This document shows, in pieces, positions 29,962-35,620 of a DNA stretch of 35,620 nt. The stretch covers positions 1-35,620 of the IMG/VR virus record IMGVR_UViG_3300035389_000038, one strand, 5' to 3'. Position numbers and translations under genes: made by a program. This DNA is from a virus. The first letter of the stretch is position 1. Each line of letters begins with the position of its first letter. The notes under the pieces were generated by a model that was not told where the DNA came from, ran no database searches, and worked only from the letters and a program-made list of their open reading frames with translations.

Positions 29962-30764
29962 ATATAACGGGATTTAAGATACATCTTGTGGTCGGGAAGT
30001 TTCAAGTGGTTCGCTGTCCTGGCTTCTGGATCGAGTCGGAACGCCATGCACCATTGACCCGTGGAGGGATAACCCTTCCCGATCCCAAGGGTCGCCTGTT
30101 CCAGAGCATTCAAGAAGGTGAACCCGTCAACATCTCCTTGGGATACAGGAATCAAGCGCCTGCCGAGTGGAAAGGAACGGTTGCCTGGCTGCGACCCGGA
30201 ACCGGAAAGGATCAGGTTGAGATCGGTGTGGTCGGCAATGACCTACCCCTTACAGCAACACGGTTAACCCAGGCGTTTGAGAATGAGGCTCCGGAGGCAA
30301 TCGTCAGGTGGGCCATCATTGAGGCGGGACTGACACCTGGAAGGATAGAGTCACCCGGCGTTATCTTCCCCAGGTGCGTTGTCTCGGATATCCCGGTATG
30401 GCAGGTGGCACGGCAGTGCTGTCACACCTGCACCAGGGCCTTTGGTCTTGATATGCGGGAGTGGGCCTTGTGGATGGGTGCTGACAAAACCGTTAACTGG
30501 GGGCCGTTTGATGAGCCAGGTCAAGTCCCTGTCATTGCCAGCGGTGCCAACCTTATCCAGCACTCTCCGGATAGCGAGGCCGTCATGTTCAACCAGGTTG
30601 AAACCTTTCTCCTGCCAGCCATGAGGCACTCCATGCGATTTCGTTTGACGGATGCCAGGCGGGGAGTAGATGGAACGTTCCGGGCTGTTAAGGTTCGGCA
30701 TTCCATGCAGGAAACAAAGATAAGAACCTTTCTTTTGTACGGAGAAGACCATGAACAATACTGA
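29958..30764 (+). CDS. Baseplate hub protein (Mu gp44/P2 D-like)
   Basis: The 268-residue protein has the hub pattern of gpP/gpD/VgrG N-terminal domains. It opens with strands (FKIHLVVGKFQVVRCPGFWI), has LPDPKGRLFQSIQEGEPVNI, a middle with NDLPLTATRLTQAFENEAPE (the helical insertion 'aiv.wi...aGl.pg'), and CVVSDIPVWQVARQCCHTCT, corresponding to 'v.....sa...i..lar..g'. It forms the trimeric ring that holds the spike. Two adjacent cysteines and a third (CCHTC) are unusual. The start overlaps the previous stop (ATGA). Confidence 0.78.
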   Translation: MNITGFKIHLVVGKFQVVRCPGFWIESERHAPLTRGGITLPDPKGRLFQSIQEGEPVNISLGYRNQAPAEWKGTVAWLRPGTGKDQVEIGVVGNDLPLTATRLTQAFENEAPEAIVRWAIIEAGLTPGRIESPGVIFPRCVVSDIPVWQVARQCCHTCTRAFGLDMREWALWMGADKTVNWGPFDEPGQVPVIASGANLIQHSPDSEAVMFNQVETFLLPAMRHSMRFRLTDARRGVDGTFRAVKVRHSMQETKIRTFLLYGEDHEQY

Positions 30765-31491
30765 AATTAAGGCCCTTTTAAAGCGTGTTGTTGAGATAGT
30801 CATGCCGGATCTCAGGAGTTACTACCGGGTTGTCCGGAAAGCCAAGATCGTTAAAACATACCCTTCCGATGGTCGGTACTGGGCTGATGTCCAGCCGCTC
30901 CGGAATGATGAAAGCGTGGATGAAAAAGAGCCGGTCATCCCCAGGGTGGAGATCCCGGTTGTGTGGGCCGGTCCTAATCGGGGCGTTGTGTGTCCTCCGG
31001 AGGTGGGAACGTTTTGTGACCTTGAGTATTACGATGGAGATCCGGACTATCCACGGATCAGTAATTTCAGGTGGCATGGCATGGCCGCTCCAGAGGTGGA
31101 GATCGGCGGCCTGATCATCCAGAGGGAATCCGGAACACACATCAAGATTGATGCTGCAAACAACATCATCCATGTGACCCCGGCTAATCGGGCAAACACC
31201 GTTGGCGGCAATAAAACCGAGGCGGTTGGCAAAAACTGGACCATGGCCGTGAGTGGTGATGCGACAGTGACGGCTTCAGGCACGGCAATCATCCAGGCTC
31301 CACAGATCAATCTGATTGGGAATCAGTCATCAACCGGCAAGGGCGGCGGCATGGGCGTCTCCACGGAGAAATCAAAAAAGACCCATGACGGCAGTTTGAC
31401 GCTTAATGGCCCTTTAACGGTCAATGGAAGCATTACCGCTTCCGGATCAATCATGGACGGTGGCGGGAACTCAAATCACCACAGTCATTAA
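30751..31491 (+). CDS. Baseplate spike protein (Mu gp45/P2 V-like)
   Basis: The 246-residue protein begins with an OB-fold (KAKIVKTYPSDGRYWADVQP, VWAGPNRGVVCPPEVGTFCD, LEYYDGDPDYP), then an EIGGLIIQRESGTHIKIDA linker. A repetitive beta-helix spike follows (VGGNKTEAVGKNWTMAVSGD, then ATVTASGTAI and LTLNGPLTVNGSITASGS). It ends in GGGNSNHHSH: the H-x-H at the tip is the iron-binding apex known from P2 V and phi92 gp138. It punctures the outer membrane. Overlaps the hub gene by 14 bases. Confidence 0.88.
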   Translation: MNNTEIKALLKRVVEIVMPDLRSYYRVVRKAKIVKTYPSDGRYWADVQPLRNDESVDEKEPVIPRVEIPVVWAGPNRGVVCPPEVGTFCDLEYYDGDPDYPRISNFRWHGMAAPEVEIGGLIIQRESGTHIKIDAANNIIHVTPANRANTVGGNKTEAVGKNWTMAVSGDATVTASGTAIIQAPQINLIGNQSSTGKGGGMGVSTEKSKKTHDGSLTLNGPLTVNGSITASGSIMDGGGNSNHHSH

Positions 31492-31503
31492 GGCAGGAGC
31501 ACC

Positions 31504-31932
31504 ATGGAAGAGATCTACGGACAGGACATTAAACTTGATGAAAACATGCAGGCCCTTGTGGCGGCAAACGGAGAGTTACTGTTGACCGATGGCCCGGAAA
31601 CCGGGTCTCAGGATATTAAGCTCAGGCTTTTTACGCCTTTGCATGAGCTGTTTTACGATAAGGACTTTGGTTCTCTGCTTCATCAATGGATACAGGAAGA
31701 GAATACATTAACGACCCGCATGGCTTTTGAGGCTGAGGTGTTAAGGCGGGTGCGGATTGACTCCCGTGTGGTGGTGGGTTCCGAAAGCTGCACCATTTTG
31801 GCATGGGATAATCAGGGAATAAAGGCGAGCGTTTCCTGGCAGTTCATTGACACAACACATCCGTTCAACCTGGTGCTGGAGGTCGGAACAGATAAGGAGA
31901 TGGTGATCAAAGATGTCAATCCCAATCAATAA
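31504..31932 (+). CDS. Baseplate wedge protein (Mu gp46, GpW/gp25 family)
   Basis: The 142-residue protein has the gp25-like layout: GQDIKLDENMQALVAANGEL ('l..dg' opening), LLTDGPETGSQDIKLRLFTP, LHELFYDKDFGSLLHQW, and a C-terminal strand block (ASVSWQFIDTTHPFNLVLEV). The core 'ei..ri..rL.t..ge.......G' fits the family. It links sheath initiation to the baseplate wedges. GGAG lies before ATG 31504; the end overlaps the next gene by 20 bases. Confidence 0.85.
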   Translation: MEEIYGQDIKLDENMQALVAANGELLLTDGPETGSQDIKLRLFTPLHELFYDKDFGSLLHQWIQEENTLTTRMAFEAEVLRRVRIDSRVVVGSESCTILAWDNQGIKASVSWQFIDTTHPFNLVLEVGTDKEMVIKDVNPNQ

Positions 31933-33055
31933 GACCCTTGAGGATGTCCGGAACGATCTGTTTGCAAAGATCACCGATGCCCAGAAAGACGGCCAGCTGC
32001 CCCAGATGTTGAACCTCAACAAGGGCGTGGTCCGTGGCTTGATCGAGATATGGGCCTGGGGTTTGTTTCAGCTTTACCAGTTTCTTCAGATTGTTTTGAA
32101 ACAGGTCTTTATCGAATCTGCCACAGGTCTATGGCTGGAGCTTCTTTGCAGGATTGTAGACATAACCCGCAAACCATCCACCAGGGCCAGCGGCCATGTT
32201 CATTTCTATCGGGCGTCAACTTCCGGAAATGTTCCGATTCCAAAGAATCGAATCGTGAAAACCCTTCCGGACGGCATGGGCCGGGTGCTTAGGCTCGTCA
32301 CCACTGAAGACGCAATCCTGAATGAAGGCATGACTTCCGTGGCCGTGCCGGTTGTCGCTGAAGAGTATGGAACCGCTTCCAACGTAACCGTCGGTCAGAT
32401 CACGGAAATAGCAACGACAATACCGGGAGTGGACGGTGTGGAGAACCGGGAGAGCTGGCTTGTATCCGAAGGGGCTGACCTGGAGGAGGATGAGAGCTTA
32501 AGAGCCCGCTACATCCTGAAATGGAGGGGTAACAACGGCTGCACCAAGTATGCCTATGAGGGGTGGGCCAGGTCCGTCCCTGGGGTACTGTCTGCAAAGA
32601 TTCTCGACCAGCATCCGAGAGGCCAGGGAACGGTAGATGTGATCGTACGAGGAACAGCTGGTATTCCTACAGAAAAACTGATTACAGCCGTGGATGCAGT
32701 GGTCCAGGAGGAGATCCCGGTGAATGACGATGCCCTGGTGCGAGGCCCTGGTATGGTAAATGTTGCGCTTTCAGGAACGCTTGAGCTTATATCCGGCGAT
32801 CCCTCAAAGATCCTTCATGACGTTGAGAACCGCTTGAGGGCGTTGTTTTCAAGCTCTTCCCTTTATGAAAACATCAAGCCATTTGGGATCGGGGAGGATG
32901 TAATGATGGACCGTATGATTTCGGTGGTTATGGCGGTGCCAGGCATCAAAAGGATCGTATGGGCTTCTCCTTTGGGAGACATTCCGGTTCCGGAAGATGG
33001 TTTGCCGGTCCTGGAAAGCCTTAATTTCAATACGACATGGGCGGAGTCTGAGTAA
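31913..33055 (+). CDS. Baseplate J-like protein (Mu gp47)
   Basis: The 380-residue protein is a baseplate wedge subunit. Typical blocks are FLQIVLKQVFIESATGLWLE ('..da.g.wLd'), RKPSTRASGHVHFYRASTSG, NVPIPKNRIVKTLPDGMGRV (the 'ip.Gt.v.t..G' motif), EEYGTASNVTVGQITEIATT and IPGVDGVEN, and EDESLRARYILKWRG. The C-terminal third carries the helical 'v...v...l...' part and VPGIKRIVW. Length and order next to the gp46 and gp48 homologues are standard. Confidence 0.9.
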   Translation: MSIPINKTLEDVRNDLFAKITDAQKDGQLPQMLNLNKGVVRGLIEIWAWGLFQLYQFLQIVLKQVFIESATGLWLELLCRIVDITRKPSTRASGHVHFYRASTSGNVPIPKNRIVKTLPDGMGRVLRLVTTEDAILNEGMTSVAVPVVAEEYGTASNVTVGQITEIATTIPGVDGVENRESWLVSEGADLEEDESLRARYILKWRGNNGCTKYAYEGWARSVPGVLSAKILDQHPRGQGTVDVIVRGTAGIPTEKLITAVDAVVQEEIPVNDDALVRGPGMVNVALSGTLELISGDPSKILHDVENRLRALFSSSSLYENIKPFGIGEDVMMDRMISVVMAVPGIKRIVWASPLGDIPVPEDGLPVLESLNFNTTWAESE

Positions 33056-33721
33056 ATGAGTCTCTTTTTTAACTATTTCAAGACAAAGCTGAACTGGCTT
33101 TTTATCCAGACGTCCGGACCACTTTCGGCAATCGTACAGGGTGGCGCCGTGGTTCTGGACAATACCCGTGATTCCATCCTTTGGCTTAGAAGACAGTTCT
33201 CTCCTGAGACCTGTGAAGAGATCTATCTGGCCAGCCACGGAAACGCCAGAGGGATTTTTCAACGGCCTGGTGAGTCTATGGAGCAGTTCCGCGTCAGGGT
33301 CAGCAAGGCATATGCATGGCAGCTCCTAGGTGGCAAAAAGACCGGCTTACCCCGAATCCTGGCTCATTATGGTTATAACGATGCGTCCCTGGTTGATCTG
33401 AAGCAGGAAGACCCCGAACGTTGGGCGGAGTTCAGGGTTGAACTGCCTTTGCCAAATGACGTCACCATAACCGGGGATGACATTGGCAATATCGATGATG
33501 TTGTGAATGATCAGAAACCGGCCAGGTCAAAACTTGCCGCATTGAGAATTATCAGAGAACGAAGGCATGACACTCTGTATGCATCGGTTATCCAGGTTCA
33601 TACCCATGTCACTGTGGCTTGCTATGTCCCGGCCTCAAAAATCAAAGAATCGGCAATCCATTATTCGACCGGAATGATTGTGGCCGTTAAAACTTCAGTA
33701 TTACCTGTAGCAGAATCGTAA
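33056..33721 (+). CDS. Tail protein I-like / Mu gp48 (DUF2313-like)
   Basis: The 221-residue protein directly follows the J-like gene without a gap. Its start FFNYFKTKLNWLFIQTSGPL is unusual for the family, but FSPETCEEIYLASHGNARGI, FQRPGESMEQFRVRVSKAYA and WQLLGGKKTGLPRILAHYGY, followed by a strand-rich C-terminus, fit the tail-I/gp48 layout that connects baseplate and fibres. An IIRERRHDTLYASVIQVHTH segment ends the globular part. Good support from gene order, moderate from sequence. Confidence 0.72.
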   Translation: MSLFFNYFKTKLNWLFIQTSGPLSAIVQGGAVVLDNTRDSILWLRRQFSPETCEEIYLASHGNARGIFQRPGESMEQFRVRVSKAYAWQLLGGKKTGLPRILAHYGYNDASLVDLKQEDPERWAEFRVELPLPNDVTITGDDIGNIDDVVNDQKPARSKLAALRIIRERRHDTLYASVIQVHTHVTVACYVPASKIKESAIHYSTGMIVAVKTSVLPVAES

Positions 33722-33734
33722 GGAGGAAGTAAAA

Positions 33735-34889
33735 ATGCCTGAATTTCCAGGTTTTGTACTAACAAAGGAAGGGCTTAATCTTAAGGCCAAATGTGAGGCC
33801 GGAGCCGTGTTGAACTACACAAAAGCCCAGATCGGATCTGGCAGCTTGCCGCCAGGCGGGAATGCATTCTCAGCAACATCCCTTGCCGGATTGATCACTA
33901 TCTATAACAGTGAAAAGGGGAGCGTGGCCCACGCTGTTGACGGAAATACCGGTTTTTCGATATCCGTTCAGACCCAGGGCGCATCCGACACGGCAGAGAT
34001 CACAACCGTAACCCCTTTGGCCGCATCTGAGCTTAGTGGTGGAGAGTATCTCCTTTTGCACTCTCCCGCCCTTGATTTCCACGTCTGGTACCGGGTTGAC
34101 GGAAATGGTTTAGATCCAAGGCCCAATGGCAGCATTGGTGTGGTTGTGGATGTAGAGTCTCTTGATTCTGCCATTGTCGTTGCAGAGAAAACAGCCACGG
34201 CGATTGATCAGGACAGAACGGAAGCGGGTGACTTGGTCAGGCTGATTCATCATGAAATGAATGCGGGCATAGCTGATGTGATGAACCTGGGGAACGGAAC
34301 TACCAAATTGCCGCTTCAGTTTTCCAATGAAGGACTTGAGCATGGCTTTGCCTGGCGGGAAATCGGTATCTTTGCCGAAGATCCGGATGTGGGTGATATC
34401 CTTTATTCCGTCACCAATGCCGGAGATCTGGCTGATCCGGTACCAGCCCAGGGCGGTGCAACGATCGTCGAGTATGTCTTAGATGCGATCACCAGGATCG
34501 GCAACATTACCGATGTCAAGGCGATCGTTGTTCCATCATCAACCTATGCCAGCAAAGCTGATTTGAGTGGCCATGAAAGTGATCCAAAAGCCCATGGGAA
34601 TAAATGGATCATCAAAGATTCTGATTATCCTGCCCAGGCAGGGGATAAGCTGTTTGTAGACACTTCCGGCGGCGTAGTCCCTATCACGGTCCCGGAAATT
34701 CCAAATATCAATGACAGGGTTGATTTTGTAGACTATGCAAAGACCTTCAATCGAAACAAAATGATCGTCAAGCGTGCCGTGTCAGGGGAAAAGATCCAGG
34801 GCCTGGAGGAGGATATGGATGTTGATTTCAAGGGGCTGGATTTTGGTTTGGTCTGTGCCGGTGATGCAAAGGGGTGGGTGGTTGTATGA
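33735..34889 (+). CDS. Tail-collar fibre protein (DUF3751-like)
   Basis: The 384-residue protein has the N-terminal baseplate-attachment domain of tail-collar fibres: FVLTKEGLNLKAKCEAGAVL, then NYTKAQIGSGSLPPGGNAFS, and later HHEMNAGIADVMNLGNGTTK with FAWREIGIFAEDPDVGDILY and SVTNAGDLADPVP. After a linker (DLSGHESDPKAHGN, the 'H......aH' motif frequent in fibres) comes a small C-terminal domain. TAAGGAGGAAG precedes ATG. It anchors the receptor-binding fibre. Its stop overlaps the next start. Confidence 0.85.
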   Translation: MPEFPGFVLTKEGLNLKAKCEAGAVLNYTKAQIGSGSLPPGGNAFSATSLAGLITIYNSEKGSVAHAVDGNTGFSISVQTQGASDTAEITTVTPLAASELSGGEYLLLHSPALDFHVWYRVDGNGLDPRPNGSIGVVVDVESLDSAIVVAEKTATAIDQDRTEAGDLVRLIHHEMNAGIADVMNLGNGTTKLPLQFSNEGLEHGFAWREIGIFAEDPDVGDILYSVTNAGDLADPVPAQGGATIVEYVLDAITRIGNITDVKAIVVPSSTYASKADLSGHESDPKAHGNKWIIKDSDYPAQAGDKLFVDTSGGVVPITVPEIPNINDRVDFVDYAKTFNRNKMIVKRAVSGEKIQGLEEDMDVDFKGLDFGLVCAGDAKGWVVV

Positions 34890-35620
34890 GTAATATTAAG
34901 GACTTTTTTGGTGATTCTTCAGAAAATGGTGGTAGCTCTCTTGAAAAATTGAGGAATGATGCTGAATATTTGAATTATTCAACAGTTGAGACATATGGTA
35001 CAAATGTGCCACGTTATCAACCTCTCGGTATTATACGGAATCCTAAAAAGATACCAGCGGATTGTTTTGGGGCTATCGGTAAAGTAAATACAATACCCAC
35101 AACAACCACAACAGTAGGAAATATCCAGGTAAATGATAAAACAATAGCAACATTTTCATTTAACAAACCAGGGCAAATCCCAGCACCAGGAACCCCACTT
35201 TATTCTCTAACCCCTGGTGAGGGAACTCTTTCACCATTAAACAATGGTGCATATCCAGAAGTCGAAGTTCGAAGAAAGTATGTAGTTACAGCGGTTGATT
35301 CTCTTGGCGAAACAACAAAAAGTGGTGCCAAATATGCTGTTTTGAACTCTGGGCAAACATATGGTCAAATTAGTGGTGGTAATCTCGGGATTGGTCCTGC
35401 TGGACAACAAGCGGTATCATCAGAATTTTTAAGGTATTATAGTATTGGAATAATTGGGACAGATGGAACTGAAACAAGACCCGTAAAACCAATGGCACTC
35501 ACATTCTCAAATAAAATAAAAAACCCCACCCATCCTGGATCTGCCAATGCCGTTGCATCTGGTAGTAGTACTCTACCAGCAGGCACATATGAATCAAAAA
35601 TTTCTTTTCTTGATTGGAAT
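34886..35620 (+). CDS. Distal tail fibre or receptor-binding protein, partial
   Basis: ATG 34886 overlaps the previous stop (ATGA) and opens a frame running off the window after 245 codons: MSNIKDFFGDSSENGGSSLE at the start, then Gly/Thr/Ser-rich beta sequence such as NTIPTTTTTVGNIQVNDKTI, two copies of an Ig-like pattern around RRKYVVTAVDSLGETTKSGA and LRYYSIGIIGTDGTETRPVK, and LPAGTYESKISFLDWN at the edge. It is markedly richer in A and T than the rest of the late operon, suggesting recent exchange of the host-range module. The receptor cannot be told. Confidence 0.7.
   Translation, partial: MSNIKDFFGDSSENGGSSLEKLRNDAEYLNYSTVETYGTNVPRYQPLGIIRNPKKIPADCFGAIGKVNTIPTTTTTVGNIQVNDKTIATFSFNKPGQIPAPGTPLYSLTPGEGTLSPLNNGAYPEVEVRRKYVVTAVDSLGETTKSGAKYAVLNSGQTYGQISGGNLGIGPAGQQAVSSEFLRYYSIGIIGTDGTETRPVKPMALTFSNKIKNPTHPGSANAVASGSSTLPAGTYESKISFLDWN

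Larger units (their letters stand above)
127..35620 (+). mobile_element. Mu-like transposable prophage, left end to beyond the window
   Basis: The gene order is that of Mu-like phages: repressor/Ner switch, MuA-type transposase, MuB-type ATPase, GemA, Mor, lysis genes, gp28-type terminase, portal, F protein, protease/scaffold, capsid, sheath, tube, tape measure, gp44-gp48-type baseplate and fibres. The left boundary follows from the broken host corrinoid gene. Mu-type ends begin with TG, and there are two candidates, at 120 and at 127. I prefer 127 because the conserved host residues GKNLV are still encoded up to base 123. The right end and the target-site duplication are not in the window. 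No portion of the virion or replication module looks missing up to the tail fibres, so the element may be intact. Confidence 0.9.

Noticed and set aside
1-35620. CRISPR array, tRNA or rRNA genes, diversity-generating retroelement
   Set aside because: No array of spaced identical repeats, no tRNA cloverleaf and no reverse transcriptase were seen.

Overview
The window is the left 35.5 kb of a Mu-like (transposable, contractile-tailed) prophage inserted in a bacterial gene. The host part is only about the first 120 bases. They read as the middle of a corrinoid (B12-binding) protein of the MtbC/MttC methyltransferase type, including its cobalt-ligand motif DLHDIG, and the reading frame breaks off abruptly. 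Such genes are abundant in sulfate-reducing Desulfobacterota. The moderately GC-rich coding style would also fit a Desulfobacterales host, but this host call is inference. The right end of the prophage lies beyond the window, which stops inside a tail-fibre gene.

Layout. (1) 120/127-410: prophage left end with four degenerate GTT-containing repeats at 21-24 bp spacing (candidate transposase-binding sites) and a small frameshifted gene. (2) 504-3347, minus strand: an accessory block with a zinc-ribbon membrane protein, a degenerate AAA-like protein, two ClpX-type zinc-finger proteins and an antirepressor-like protein. (3) 3444-4335: the lysogeny switch, with a CI-type repressor on the minus strand and a divergent Ner-type regulator on the plus strand, separated by a 169-bp operator/promoter region. 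(4) 4370-13289, plus strand: early and middle genes. These are BRO/antirepressor-like, CII-like and wHTH regulators, a DD35E MuA-type transposase, a MuB-type ATPase, small zinc-ribbon proteins, a third ClpX-type zinc finger, a 30-residue membrane peptide, DUF3164, GemA, and finally a Mor-family activator. (5) 13290-13553: non-coding gap with a terminator and a candidate activator-dependent late promoter. (6) 13554 to the end: one uninterrupted late operon in the order M15 endolysin and lysis genes, terminase small and large, portal fused to an F-like head protein, protease/scaffold, decoration, major capsid, connectors, tail terminator, sheath, tube, frameshifted chaperones, tape measure, baseplate (hub, spike, W, J, I) and fibres.

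How it works together (established for phage Mu, inferred here). The repressor and Ner-like protein compete at the switch. MuA and MuB carry out integration and replicative transposition. Mor turns on the late operon. The head and tail genes then build a myovirus particle packaged by the terminase.

The points most worth a second look are: three separate proteins built on the zinc-binding domain of ClpX, the host unfoldase that in Mu remodels the transpososome and helps degrade the repressor; a dnaX-like -1 frameshift signal in the tail chaperone gene; a counter-oriented two-helix membrane protein inside the late operon; a portal/F-protein fusion; and a leader sequence repeated in front of several accessory genes.
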